From Pseudomonadota bacterium (GTDB taxonomy: Bacteria > Pseudomonadota > Gammaproteobacteria > Burkholderiales > Burkholderiaceae_C), in NCBI GenBank assembly GCA_018241185.1, contig JAFEEH010000200.1:1-64000 (forward strand): a DNA stretch of 64,000 nucleotides. Direction: 5' to 3'. The position numbers and the translations under genes are program-made. Below the pieces are notes generated by a model, which saw only the letters and a list, made by a program, of their open reading frames with translations, made no database searches and had not been told where the DNA came from. Position 1 is the first letter of the stretch. Each line of letters starts with the position of its first letter. Shown here piece after piece: positions 16,298 to 24,779 of the stretch.

Positions 16298-17758
16298 ATG
16301 GAACACCCCTCGCCACGCCGTTTCACGGCCGGCGTGGCGCTGCTGGCGGCCCTGGCGGGCCCGCTTGCGTCCGTCGCGCTCGCCCAGGCCCCGTCCCCCT
16401 TGCCGACGCCGGCCGCCCCGTCTTCCCTTCCCACCGCCTCCGTCAGGCCCGTCCAGTACACCCTGGCCAATGGCATGACGCTGATCGTCCAGCCTGACCG
16501 GCGGGCGCCCACCGCGGTGCAGATGCTGTGGGTGCGCGTGGGCTCGGTGGACGAGGTCGACGGCACCTCGGGCGTGGCCCACGTGCTCGAACACATGATG
16601 TTCAAGGGCACGGCCACCCTCAAGCCCGGCGAGTTCTCGCGCCGCGTGGCCGCGCTGGGCGGGCGCGAGAACGCCTTCACCACCCGCGACTACACCGGCT
16701 ACTACCAGCAGATCCCGGCCGAGAAGCTGGAGGACGTGATGAAGCTGGAATCCGACCGCTTCGCTCACAACCAGTGGCCGGACGACGAGTTCAAGCGCGA
16801 GCTCGAGGTGGTGAAGGAGGAGCGCCGCATGCGCACCGAGGACCAGCCGCGCGCCCTGCTCGGCGAGCAGCAGAACGCCGCGGTCTTCATCGCCTCGCCC
16901 TACCACCGCCCGGTGGTGGGCTGGATGAGCGACCTCGACGCCATGACGCCGCAGGACGCCCGCGCCTTTTTCCAGCGCTGGTACGTGCCGGCCAACGCCG
17001 CCGTCGTGGTGGCGGGCGACGTCGACCCCGAGCGCGTGCGCGCCCTGGCCGAGAAGTACTACGGCAGCATCCCCGCCCGCGCCGTGCCCGAGCGCAAGCC
17101 GCGCACCGAGCCGCTGCAGCGCGGCGTCCGCCGCATTGAGTTCAAGGCGCCGGCCGAGCAGGCGTATGTCTCGCTCGCCTTCCGCGTGCCGCAGATGGAG
17201 CAGCTCGACAGCCCGACCGACGCCTGGGCGCTGGTGGTGCTGTCGGCCGTGCTCGACGGCTACACCGGCTCGCGCCTGGACCGCACGCTGACCCAGGGGC
17301 CGGGCCGCGTGGCCGACAGCGTCGGCGCCGGCTATGGCTTTGCCGGCCGCGGGCCGCAGCTGTTCCAACTGGTCGGCGTGCCCGCCGCCGGCCAGACCAC
17401 CGAGACGGTGGAGGCCGCGCTGCGCGCCCAGGTCGCGCGCATCGCGAAGGAAGGCGTGGGCGCCGCCGAGCTGGCGCGCGTCAAGACGCAATGGGTGGCC
17501 AGCGAAACCTACAAGCGCGACTCGGTGATGGCCCAGGCGCGCGAGCTGGGCAGCAACTGGGTGCAGGGCCTGCCGCTGGATGCGAGCGAACGCATCGTCA
17601 AGCACCTGCTCGCCGTCACGCCCGAACAGGTGCAGGCGGTGGCGGCCAAATACTTCGGCGACGACCAACTCACGGTCGCCACGCTGCGGCCCCTGCCCAT
17701 CGACCCCAAGGCCCGTCGCGGCCGCGGCTTCGCCGCCCCGCAGGGAGAGATGCGATGA
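16298..17758 (+). CDS. M16 family zinc metallopeptidase, catalytic partner
   Basis: A 486-residue periplasmic peptidase of the pitrilysin/PqqL-like M16B group. It has a signal peptide followed by a proline-rich stretch, then the inverted zinc motif HxxEH in 'HVLEHMMFKG' (His about 95 and 99, Glu 98) and the supporting 'ENAFTTRDYTGYYQQIP' region. The C-terminal half has the second M16 fold. Its stop overlaps the ATG of the next M16 gene (ATGA). The pair resembles the catalytic/non-catalytic dimers of this family. The substrate is unknown. Confidence 0.92.
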   Translation: MEHPSPRRFTAGVALLAALAGPLASVALAQAPSPLPTPAAPSSLPTASVRPVQYTLANGMTLIVQPDRRAPTAVQMLWVRVGSVDEVDGTSGVAHVLEHMMFKGTATLKPGEFSRRVAALGGRENAFTTRDYTGYYQQIPAEKLEDVMKLESDRFAHNQWPDDEFKRELEVVKEERRMRTEDQPRALLGEQQNAAVFIASPYHRPVVGWMSDLDAMTPQDARAFFQRWYVPANAAVVVAGDVDPERVRALAEKYYGSIPARAVPERKPRTEPLQRGVRRIEFKAPAEQAYVSLAFRVPQMEQLDSPTDAWALVVLSAVLDGYTGSRLDRTLTQGPGRVADSVGAGYGFAGRGPQLFQLVGVPAAGQTTETVEAALRAQVARIAKEGVGAAELARVKTQWVASETYKRDSVMAQARELGSNWVQGLPLDASERIVKHLLAVTPEQVQAVAAKYFGDDQLTVATLRPLPIDPKARRGRGFAAPQGEMR

Positions 17759-19188
17759 ACCGGTTCACGCCTTCGTTCGCTATGAAAAATATAGCTGCTC
17801 GCGCAGCACTGGCGGGCGCTGCAGCCCTTTTTGGCTTGAATGCACAGGCCGGCGTGCCGATCGAGCGCTGGCAACTGCCCAACGGCGCGCAGGTCTACAT
17901 GGCCGCCACCGATGCGCTGCCCATCGTCGACGTGCAGATCGACTTCGACGCCGGCAGCCGGCGCGACCCGCCCGCGCAGGCGGGCCTGGCCGGCGTGACG
18001 GCCGGCATGGTGGAGAAAGGCGTGCGCGCCGAAGACTGCCCGCCCTCGGCCGCGCGCAAGGCCACCTCGCCGGCCGACGGCGGCGGCTGTCGCGTGCCGG
18101 CGCTCGACCAGAACCAGCTCGGCGAGGCCTGGGCCGACCTGGGCGCCGAGTTCGACGTCGGCGCCAGCGCCGACCGCATGAGCTTCACCCTGCGCAGCCT
18201 GGCCGACCCGGTGCTGCTGGCCAAGGCCGTGGCGCTGGCCGCGCGCGAGATCGGCGAGCCGTCCTTCCCCGACGAGGTGTGGCAGCGCGAACGCGAACGC
18301 CTGTCCGCCGCCATCCGCGAGAGCAACACCAAGCCCGGCCCGGTCGCCAGCCGCACCTTCGGCCGCGACGTGTACGGCGGCCACCCCTATGGCGACGACG
18401 CGACCGAAGCCACGCTGGCCGCGATCTCCACCGCCGACATGCGCGCGCGCTACGCCCAGACCGTCCTGCCGTGCCGGGCCAAGCTCACGGTGGTGGGCGC
18501 CGTCACGCGCGCGCAGGCCGATCGCATCGCGACCGACCTGCTGGCGCGCCTGCCGGCGACCGCGGGTGCCTGCCCCGCACTGCCGCCCGTGGCCGAGGTG
18601 CCGCCGCTGGCGAAGGCCGTCACCGAGCGCATCCCCTTCGACTCGGCCCAGGCCCACGTGCTGATCGGCCAGCCGGGGTACGCACGCCGCAGCCCCGACC
18701 ACTTCGCGCTCACGCTGGGCAACTACATCCTGGGCGGGGGCGGCTTCGTCTCGCGCCTGACGGACGAGGTGCGCGAGAAGCGCGGCCTGGCCTACAGCGT
18801 CTACAGCGGCTTCTCGCCGGGCCTGCACGCGGGCGCCTTCCGCATCGGCTTCCAGACCCGGCCCGACCAGGCCGACGAAGCCGTGAAGGTGGCGCAGGAC
18901 GTGCTCGCCAGGTTCGTCGCCGAGGGTCCCACCGAGGCCGAGCTCAAGGCCGCCAAGGACAACCTCATCGGCGGCTTCCCGCTGCTGCTGGACAGCAACC
19001 GCAAGCTGCTGGGCAACGTCGCCAACATCGCCTGGAACGACCTGCCGCTGGACTACCTCGACACCTGGACGGCGAAGATGAACGCGGTGACCGTGGCCGA
19101 CATCAAGGCCGCGTTCGCGCGCACGCTGCAGCCGCAGAAGATGGTGACGGTGGTGGTGGGTGGGGCCGAACCGGCCGCAAAAAAGTAA
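17755..19188 (+). CDS. M16 family peptidase-like protein, non-catalytic partner, repeat-derived signal peptide
   Basis: A 477-residue M16B protein coupled to the preceding gene by ATGA overlap. The zinc-binding HxxEH is absent; the corresponding stretch reads 'AGLAGVTAGMVEKGVRAEDC', so it is probably the structural half of a heterodimer. The C-terminal domain keeps the substrate-positioning loop 'LGGGGFVSRLTDEVREKRGL'. Residues 10-29, the core of its signal peptide ('AARAALAGAAALFGLN'), are encoded by a dispersed repeat. Cleavage is likely after 'AQA'. Confidence 0.9.
   Translation: MNRFTPSFAMKNIAARAALAGAAALFGLNAQAGVPIERWQLPNGAQVYMAATDALPIVDVQIDFDAGSRRDPPAQAGLAGVTAGMVEKGVRAEDCPPSAARKATSPADGGGCRVPALDQNQLGEAWADLGAEFDVGASADRMSFTLRSLADPVLLAKAVALAAREIGEPSFPDEVWQRERERLSAAIRESNTKPGPVASRTFGRDVYGGHPYGDDATEATLAAISTADMRARYAQTVLPCRAKLTVVGAVTRAQADRIATDLLARLPATAGACPALPPVAEVPPLAKAVTERIPFDSAQAHVLIGQPGYARRSPDHFALTLGNYILGGGGFVSRLTDEVREKRGLAYSVYSGFSPGLHAGAFRIGFQTRPDQADEAVKVAQDVLARFVAEGPTEAELKAAKDNLIGGFPLLLDSNRKLLGNVANIAWNDLPLDYLDTWTAKMNAVTVADIKAAFARTLQPQKMVTVVVGGAEPAAKK
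17779..17841 (+). repeat. Dispersed sense-strand repeat, copy 3 (signal peptide of M16 gene)
   Basis: Begins 21 bases after the stop of the first M16 gene and encodes the hydrophobic core of the second one's signal peptide. It aligns without gaps, and in the same codon phase, with the copy in sco1. The shared end GCGGGCGCTGCAGCCCTTTT is identical in both. Confidence 0.88.
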
Positions 19189-19214
19189 GAATCGACTTAG
19201 TAATTCTCCACAGG

Positions 19215-19269
19215 AAAAGTGCCTCTAGCGCCCGTTGGAAGGGCGCAACCAGCTATCGATTCGATAGTA
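19215..19269 (-). repeat. Dispersed sense-strand repeat, copy 4 (after argP)
   Basis: Minus orientation, beginning about 20 bases after the argP stop codon. Non-coding. It retains CTATCGAATCGATAGC as a near-perfect small palindrome and GCGCCC...GGGCGC as the second hairpin. It lies in the 100-base gap between converging argP and the M16 gene. Confidence 0.85.
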
Positions 19270-19288
19270 AAGTGGAAGCCGTCCGCGC

Positions 19289-20185
19289 TCAGCGCAACGT
19301 CTCGCGCGCCGCCTGCACCACCGCACGTGTGAGCCCGGCCAGCAGCGTCGACGCGGCGCGTGCGTGCTGCCAGTAGAGCGGCACGTCCAGCACCGCGCCG
19401 GGCACCAGTTCGACCAGGCTGCCGTCGGCCAGGGCCGGTGCCGCCAGCGCCTCGGGATGCAGGCCCCAGCCCATGCCGGCCCGTGCCGCCTCGACGAAGG
19501 CGTGCGACGAGGGCAACCGGTGCTGCGGCAGCACCACGGCGCGGTGGCACACGCGCCGTGCCCAGCGCGCCTGCAACTGGTCCTTGTGGTCGAACAGCAG
19601 GCTTGGCGCCTCGGCCAGCGAACGTGCGCCCACGCCCTGTGCGAAATGCCGAGCGACGAAGTCCGGGCTGGCCGCCGCCACGTAGCGCATCGCGCCCAGC
19701 GGCTGCACGCTGCAGCCCGCGGCCGGCTGGGCCAGCGCCGTCACGGCGGCCAGCACGGCGCCGCTGCGCAGCCGCTCGGCGGTGTGGTCCTGGTCGTCGA
19801 CGGCGATGTCCAGCAGCACCGGCGCCTGTGCCGCGAAAGTCGCGATGCCGGGCGTGAACCAGGTCGCCAGGCTGTCGGCGTTGACGGCGACGGGCAGGGT
19901 CGCGCGGGCGGGCGCCGCGCCGTCGCCATCGACCGCGGGCAGGGCGGCACCGAGGTCGTGCTCCATCAGGCGCACCTGCTCGACGTGCTGGCACAGGCGC
20001 CGCCCGGCGTCGGTGGCGGTGCAGGGCTGGCCGCGTACCACCAGCGCACCGCCCATGCGCTCCTCCAGCAGCCGCACCCGCTGCGACACGGCCGAGGGAC
20101 TCACGTGCAGCGCGCGGGCCGCACGTTCGAAGCTGCCCTCGCGGACGACGGCATGCAGGGCGGCGAGGGCGGCGTAGTCGAGCAT
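19289..20185 (-). CDS. argP: LysR-type regulator ArgP (IciA)
   Basis: A 298-residue LysR family regulator with an N-terminal winged helix-turn-helix ('MLDYAALAALHAVVREGSFE' through 'SPSAVSQRVRLLEERMG') and a periplasmic-binding-like effector domain. Sequence and context match ArgP, which senses lysine and arginine and activates the exporter gene argO/lysE. It is transcribed away from argO, and the 76-base space between them contains a perfect 10-bp palindromic arm pair, the likely binding site. Confidence 0.92.
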   Translation of the reverse strand: MLDYAALAALHAVVREGSFERAARALHVSPSAVSQRVRLLEERMGGALVVRGQPCTATDAGRRLCQHVEQVRLMEHDLGAALPAVDGDGAAPARATLPVAVNADSLATWFTPGIATFAAQAPVLLDIAVDDQDHTAERLRSGAVLAAVTALAQPAAGCSVQPLGAMRYVAAASPDFVARHFAQGVGARSLAEAPSLLFDHKDQLQARWARRVCHRAVVLPQHRLPSSHAFVEAARAGMGWGLHPEALAAPALADGSLVELVPGAVLDVPLYWQHARAASTLLAGLTRAVVQAARETLR

Positions 20186-20195
20186 GGATGAAGAA

Positions 20196-20225
20196 AAACT
20201 GAATCGAGTGAAGAAGATTCAGTTT
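20196..20225. promoter_or_regulatory. Palindromic operator between argP and argO
   Basis: A perfect inverted repeat AAACTGAATC-N10-GATTCAGTTT begins 11 bases upstream of the argP ATG and ends 37 bases before the argO ATG. Its position and symmetry fit an ArgP (LysR-type) binding site for argO activation and argP autoregulation. Confidence 0.75.
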
Positions 20226-20261
20226 GTCTTCATCGCGCGGCGGAGGCAAGCTCGACCCCCG

Positions 20262-20891
20262 ATGACCGCCACTTCTTTCCTGCTTGCCTTCGGCCAGGGC
20301 CTGCTGCTGAGCCTGGGCCTCATCGTCGCCATCGGCGCGCAGAACGCCTTCGTGCTGCGCCAGGGCCTGCGGCGAGAGCACGTGGGCGAGGTTGTGCTGT
20401 TCTGCGCCCTGGCCGATGCGGTGCTGGTGGCCGCGGGGGTGGCCGGCATGGCGCAGTTCCTGGCCGGGCGGCCGGACCTGGCACGCGCGCTCGCCATGGC
20501 GGGCGCGGCCTTCCTGGTCGGCTATGGGCTGCGCGCGCTGTGGCGCTGCCGGCGCGGCGATGCGCTGCGTGCACAGGCGGGTCACCCCGCCTTGCCGCGC
20601 GGCGCGGTGCTGGCACAGGCCGCTGCCTTCACCCTGCTGAATCCACACGTCTACCTCGACACCGTGCTCCTGGTCGGCAGCATCGGGGCGCAGCATCCGC
20701 CGCTGCAGCGCCTGGCCTTCGTCGCGGGCGCGGCGCTGGCGAGCGCAGGCTGGTTCGTGGCGCTGGGCTACGGCGCGCGCCTGCTGGCGCCGCTCTTCGA
20801 GCGCCCCCGGGCGTGGCAGGTGCTCGACGCCGGCATCGGGCTCACGATGCTGGCGCTGGCGGCGGGGCTGCTGGCGCGCGCGCTCGCTTAA
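20262..20891 (+). CDS. argO: LysE/ArgO family basic amino acid exporter
   Basis: A 209-residue inner membrane protein with six predicted helices. The N-terminal 'FGQGLLLSLGLIVAIGAQNA' with the GAQNAFVLRQG signature and the mid-protein 'AFTLLNPHVYLDTVLLVGS' identify the LysE/ArgO exporter family. It exports arginine and/or lysine. An ATG at 20262 with a weak GGAGG box is chosen over a start 26 codons upstream that would run through the operator palindrome. It is divergent from argP. Confidence 0.92.
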   Translation: MTATSFLLAFGQGLLLSLGLIVAIGAQNAFVLRQGLRREHVGEVVLFCALADAVLVAAGVAGMAQFLAGRPDLARALAMAGAAFLVGYGLRALWRCRRGDALRAQAGHPALPRGAVLAQAAAFTLLNPHVYLDTVLLVGSIGAQHPPLQRLAFVAGAALASAGWFVALGYGARLLAPLFERPRAWQVLDAGIGLTMLALAAGLLARALA

Positions 20892-20900
20892 GCTCGCTGC

Positions 20901-21524
20901 ATGCCCCGTACTTCTCCGCAGCCCGCCGCCAGGAGCACCCGTCCGCACGAAGTCCGCATCATCGGCGGCCAGTGGCGCCGCACACGGCTGGCCGTTTCAG
21001 ACAAGCCCGGCCTGCGCCCCACGCCCGACCGTGTGCGCGAGACGCTGTTCAACTGGCTCGCCAGCCTGGCCGGCGCCACGGGCGGCGAGCTGCCCGGCTG
21101 GCATTGCATCGATGTCTTCGCCGGCACCGGCGCGCTGGGCTTCGAGGCCGCGTCGCGCGGCGCCGCCGTGGCCCTGCTGTGCGAGCAGGACCCGGCCCTG
21201 GTCGCGCAGATGAAGGCGACGCGCCAGAAGCTGCAGGCCGATGCCGTGCGCGTCGAGCGCGGCGATGGCGTGGCCCAGCTCGAGCGCGCGCTTGCGGGGC
21301 AGTGGCACGCCGTCTTCATCGATCCGCCCTTCGACCAGGACGCGCTGTACGAGCGCAGCCTGCGTGCCGTGGCCCGCGTGCTGCGGCCCGGCGGCGTGGT
21401 GTACCTGGAAGCCGCGCGCGCCTGGAGCGACGAGGACCTGGCCCCTTTCGGCCTGTCGGTCTTCCGCCACCTGAAGGCCGGCGTGGTGCATGCGCATCTG
21501 CTGCGCGCCGTCGGGAGCGCCTGA
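20901..21524 (+). CDS. rsmD: 16S rRNA (guanine-966-N2)-methyltransferase RsmD
   Basis: Methylates G966 of 16S rRNA. The 207-residue protein has the family N-terminus 'VRIIGGQWRRTRLAV', 'GLRPTPDRVRETLFNWL', the SAM motif 'DVFAGTGALGFEAASRGA' and the catalytic 'DPPF' at about residue 138. It lies 9 bases after argO, and in most betaproteobacteria it directly follows the M16 peptidase pair. Here argP/argO have been inserted between them. Confidence 0.95.
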   Translation: MPRTSPQPAARSTRPHEVRIIGGQWRRTRLAVSDKPGLRPTPDRVRETLFNWLASLAGATGGELPGWHCIDVFAGTGALGFEAASRGAAVALLCEQDPALVAQMKATRQKLQADAVRVERGDGVAQLERALAGQWHAVFIDPPFDQDALYERSLRAVARVLRPGGVVYLEAARAWSDEDLAPFGLSVFRHLKAGVVHAHLLRAVGSA

Positions 21525-21623
21525 ATCCTGTGTGACAGGCCCGGCCCGGCCTCGGATGTTGCGCCGCAAGGCGGCGTACATAATGCGCCGAAAGACGAAC
21601 CCGGTCCCCAGCAGGAGGAACTC

Positions 21624-22127
21624 ATGACATCCAACGTGATCGCGGTCTACCCCGGCACCTTCGATCCCATGACGCTCGGTCACGAGGACGTGGTGCGGCG
21701 TGCGACGCAGCTGTTCTCCAAGGTGATCGTGGCGGTGGCCGCCGGCCACCACAAGAAGGCGCTGTTCACGCTGCAGGAGCGCATCGACATGGCCCGCGAG
21801 GTCGCGCGGCCCTATGGCGACACGGTCACCGTCGAGAGCTTCTCGGGGCTGCTGCGCGACTTCGTCGTCGCCCGCGGCGGCAAGGCCATGGTGCGCGGCC
21901 TGCGCGCCGTGACCGACTTCGACTACGAGTTCCAGCTCGCCGGCATGAACCGTTCGCTCATGCCCGAGGTCGAGACGGTGTTCCTCACGCCCAAGGACAA
22001 GTACCAGTTCATCTCCAGCACCTTCGTGCGCGAGATCGCCGTGCTCGGCGGCGAGGTCGGCAAGTTCGTCTCGCCGCACGTCGAGCAGCGGCTCGCGGCC
22101 AAGGTGCGCAGCCTCGGGCGGGAGTGA
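21624..22127 (+). CDS. coaD: Phosphopantetheine adenylyltransferase CoaD
   Basis: Catalyses the fourth step of coenzyme A synthesis, transferring AMP to 4'-phosphopantetheine. The 167-residue protein has the nucleotidyltransferase motif '[19 protein letters not shown]' at the N-terminus, '[20 protein letters not shown]' and the C-terminal '[14 protein letters not shown]'. A strong AGGAGGAACTC box precedes the ATG. The stop overlaps the GTG of pxpB. Confidence 0.97.
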   Translation: MTSNVIAVYPGTFDPMTLGHEDVVRRATQLFSKVIVAVAAGHHKKALFTLQERIDMAREVARPYGDTVTVESFSGLLRDFVVARGGKAMVRGLRAVTDFDYEFQLAGMNRSLMPEVETVFLTPKDKYQFISSTFVREIAVLGGEVGKFVSPHVEQRLAAKVRSLGRE

Positions 22128-22804
22128 CGTTGGCCGATCGCGCGGCCGGTCCCGCACCACGCGTGCATGCCCTGGGCGACGCCGCGTTGCTCGTCGAACT
22201 GCCGCCGCCCGCCACACTCGCCGTTCAGCGCAAGGTCTGGGCGCTCGGCAATGCCGCGCAGGCCTGGCCCGAGGTGGGCGAGGTGCTGCCGGGCATGAAC
22301 AACCTCACCCTGCTGTTCGACCCCGAGCGCATCGACGCCGGCGAGCTGGAGCTGCGCGTGCTCACGCTGTGGCCCGAGCTGGGCGATGCCGCCGCGGGCC
22401 AGGCCCGCACGGTCGAGGTCCCGGTGGCCTACGGCGGCGAGCACGGCCCCGACCTGCACGACGTGGCCCGGCACACCGGCCTGCCGGCCGACGAGGTGGT
22501 GCGGCGCCATGCCGCGGGCGACTACGTGGTCTATCTGCTGGGCTTCCTGCCCGGCTTCGCGTTCATGGGCGGCCTGGCGCCCGAACTGGCCACGCCGCGA
22601 CGCAGCGAGCCGCGCACCGCGGTGCCGGCGCGCTCGGTGGGCATCGGCGGCGCGCAGACGGGCATCTACCCGCTGGTGTCGCCCGGCGGCTGGCAGCTCA
22701 TCGGGCGCACACCGCTGGCGCTGTTCGATCCGCAGGCGGCCGAGCCCACCTTGCTGCGCCCGGGCGACCGCGTGCGCTTCGTCGTCGAAAGCGTCGAGCT
22801 GTGA
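22124..22804 (+). CDS. pxpB: 5-oxoprolinase subunit PxpB
   Basis: A subunit of the prokaryotic ATP-dependent 5-oxoprolinase PxpABC, which converts pyroglutamate to glutamate. The 226-residue KipI/allophanate-hydrolase subunit 1 family protein shows '[13 protein letters not shown]' near the start and the hallmark '[13 protein letters not shown]' and '[20 protein letters not shown]'. GTG at 22124 overlaps the coaD stop; a TTG two codons later is an alternative. Coupled to pxpC by GTGA overlap. Confidence 0.93.
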   Translation: MTLADRAAGPAPRVHALGDAALLVELPPPATLAVQRKVWALGNAAQAWPEVGEVLPGMNNLTLLFDPERIDAGELELRVLTLWPELGDAAAGQARTVEVPVAYGGEHGPDLHDVARHTGLPADEVVRRHAAGDYVVYLLGFLPGFAFMGGLAPELATPRRSEPRTAVPARSVGIGGAQTGIYPLVSPGGWQLIGRTPLALFDPQAAEPTLLRPGDRVRFVVESVEL

Positions 22805-23832
22805 GCGGCACCGTCCTCATCCACAAGCCCGGCATGCTCGCCTCGGTCCAGGACCTGGGCCGCGAGGGGCTGCGCCAGCGCGGCATCTGCCCGGGCGGCG
22901 CGCTCGACACGCTGGCGTTGCGCCTGGCCAACCGGCTGGTCGGCAACCCCGAAGGCGCGGCCGGCCTCGAGCTGACGATGGGCAATGCCGAATTGCGCTT
23001 CGAATCCGACACCCGCATCGCCTACCTCGGCAGCGACTTCGACGCGCGCCTGGACGACCAGCCGTTGCACCCCGGCTGGAGCGTGCCCGTGCGCGCCGGC
23101 CAGCGGCTGCGCTTCGGCGGGGCCAACCGCGTGGCGAGTTCGGCCGGCCTGCGCAGCTGGCTGGCGGTGGCCGGTGGCATCGACGTGCCGCCGATGATGG
23201 GCTCGCGCAGCACCGACCTGAAGGCCGGCTTCGGCGGACACGAAGGGCGTGCGCTGAAGAAAGGCGACCGGCTGCCGCTGGGGCCCTCGCCGCTGAGCGA
23301 AGCGCAGCGCACGCGTCGTGCCTTTGGCGTGCGTGGCCCCGATCCGTGGCGCGACGAGGGCGCCGATGCGCCGGTGGCGCCGTCCTTCGACGACGGTGCG
23401 ACCGCGCTGCGCGTGATGGCCGGGCCCGAGTCCCATCAGTTCACCGCCGCATCCCGCGCCGCGTTTCACGCCGCCGCCTGGCGCATCACGCCGCAAAGCA
23501 ACCGCATGGGCAGTCGGCTCGAGGGCCCGGCGCTGCAGCGCGAGGCAGCGGGCGACATGCTCTCGGCCGGCGTCGTGCCCGGCACGGTGCAGGTCCCGCC
23601 CTCGGGCCAGCCCATCATCCTCATGGGCGACGCGCAGACCACCGGCGGCTACCCGCGCATCGCCGTCGTGATTCGCGCCGACCTGTGGAAGCTCGCGCAG
23701 GCGCCCCTGGGTGGCCTGCTGCGCCTGGTCGAGGTCGACGCCGCCGCCGCGCTGGCGGCCTGGCAGGCGCAGAAGCGCTACCTGGCGTCGGTGGACCAGG
23801 GGCTGGCGGCGATGGGATGGCCGGCGGGCTGA
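22801..23832 (+). CDS. pxpC: 5-oxoprolinase subunit PxpC
   Basis: The biotin-dependent-carboxylase-like (KipA/AHS2) subunit of 5-oxoprolinase. It has 343 residues, with '[20 protein letters not shown]' at the N-terminus, '[10 protein letters not shown]' and the C-terminal '[20 protein letters not shown]' typical of the family. GTG start at 22801 overlaps the pxpB stop. A large palindromic repeat separates it from pxpA. Confidence 0.93.
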   Translation: MSGTVLIHKPGMLASVQDLGREGLRQRGICPGGALDTLALRLANRLVGNPEGAAGLELTMGNAELRFESDTRIAYLGSDFDARLDDQPLHPGWSVPVRAGQRLRFGGANRVASSAGLRSWLAVAGGIDVPPMMGSRSTDLKAGFGGHEGRALKKGDRLPLGPSPLSEAQRTRRAFGVRGPDPWRDEGADAPVAPSFDDGATALRVMAGPESHQFTAASRAAFHAAAWRITPQSNRMGSRLEGPALQREAAGDMLSAGVVPGTVQVPPSGQPIILMGDAQTTGGYPRIAVVIRADLWKLAQAPLGGLLRLVEVDAAAALAAWQAQKRYLASVDQGLAAMGWPAG

Positions 23833-23835
23833 AGG

Positions 23836-23998
23836 CGGACTTCCGCAGGCAGAGGTTTTGCAGAAGGCGCAGAAGCCATCCGTTTCCAGCCTGCAGCGCC
23901 GCTGCTCACGGCGTGGACGTGGCCCGCGCGCAAATCCCTTGGTCTGTCTTTTTCGCGTCCTTTGCGTAACCTTCGCGTCCTCTGCGTCCGGAAGTCCG
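23836..23998. repeat. Large imperfect palindrome with CGCAGAGG sub-repeats, copy 2
   Basis: Ends CGGACTTCCG and CGGAAGTCCG pair; inner arms contain GCAGAGG and CCTCTGCG units. The centre holds an unrelated GC-rich stretch of about 60 bases, so this copy is longer than the others. It fills the 206-base gap between pxpC and pxpA inside one operon. Confidence 0.82.
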
Positions 23999-24038
23999 CT
24001 TTTTTCTCCGACCTCCGTTTTCCTCAGAAGGTGGCCCC

Positions 24039-24779
24039 ATGCAAATCGACCTCAACGCCGACCTCGGCGAAGGCGCCGGCAACGACGAGGCGCTGCTCGC
24101 GCTCGTGAGTTCGGCCAACATCGCCTGTGGCTGGCATGCCGGCGATGCCAAGACCATGCGCCAATGCGTGCGCTGGGCCATCGACAACGGCGTGGCCATC
24201 GGCGCGCACCCCAGCTTTCCCGACCGCGAGAACTTCGGCCGCAGCGCGATGCAGCTGCCGCCGGACGAGATCGTCGCCAACATGCTCTACCAGATCGGCG
24301 CGCTGGCCGCGATCGTGAAGGCCGAGGGCGGCACGCTGGTCCACGTGAAGCCGCACGGCATGCTCTACAACCAGGCCGTGAAGGAGCCCGAGCTGGCCGC
24401 GGCGCTGTGCGAGGCGGTGCGCAAGTTCGACCCGTCGCTCAAGTTCTTCGGCCTGGCCGGCAGCGGCATGATCGAGGCCGCGCGCCGCGCCGGCCTGGCG
24501 CCGGTGGAAGAAGTCTTCGCCGACCGCGGCTATATGCCCGACGGCAGCCTGGTGCCCCGCAGCCAGCCCGGTGCGCTGATCGAGGACGAGGAGGCCTCGC
24601 TCGCGCAGACGCTCTCGCTGGTGCGCGACCACCAGGTCACCGCCATCGACGGCAGCACGGTGGCAGTCAACGCCCAGAGCGTGTGCCTGCACGGCGACGG
24701 CGCGCATGCGCTGGCCTTCGCCAGACGCATCCGCGAGCGTCTCACGGCCGAGGGCATCGCGATCACGCCGCTGGCATGA
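24039..24779 (+). CDS. pxpA: 5-oxoprolinase subunit PxpA (LamB/YcsF family)
   Basis: The third subunit of the PxpABC 5-oxoprolinase. The 246-residue TIM-barrel-like LamB/YcsF protein has the N-terminal '[20 protein letters not shown]', '[18 protein letters not shown]' and '[15 protein letters not shown]', all family hallmarks. It overlaps the pcp gene by ATGA. Presence of all three subunits makes pyroglutamate hydrolysis certain at the level of gene content. Confidence 0.95.
   Translation: MQIDLNADLGEGAGNDEALLALVSSANIACGWHAGDAKTMRQCVRWAIDNGVAIGAHPSFPDRENFGRSAMQLPPDEIVANMLYQIGALAAIVKAEGGTLVHVKPHGMLYNQAVKEPELAAALCEAVRKFDPSLKFFGLAGSGMIEAARRAGLAPVEEVFADRGYMPDGSLVPRSQPGALIEDEEASLAQTLSLVRDHQVTAIDGSTVAVNAQSVCLHGDGAHALAFARRIRERLTAEGIAITPLA

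Noticed and set aside
16268-17668. Upstream extension of the ftsY frame to nearly 900 codons on the minus strand.
   Set aside because: The extension is antisense to the M16 peptidase; MFSFFKKK at 16267 is the normal FtsY start.
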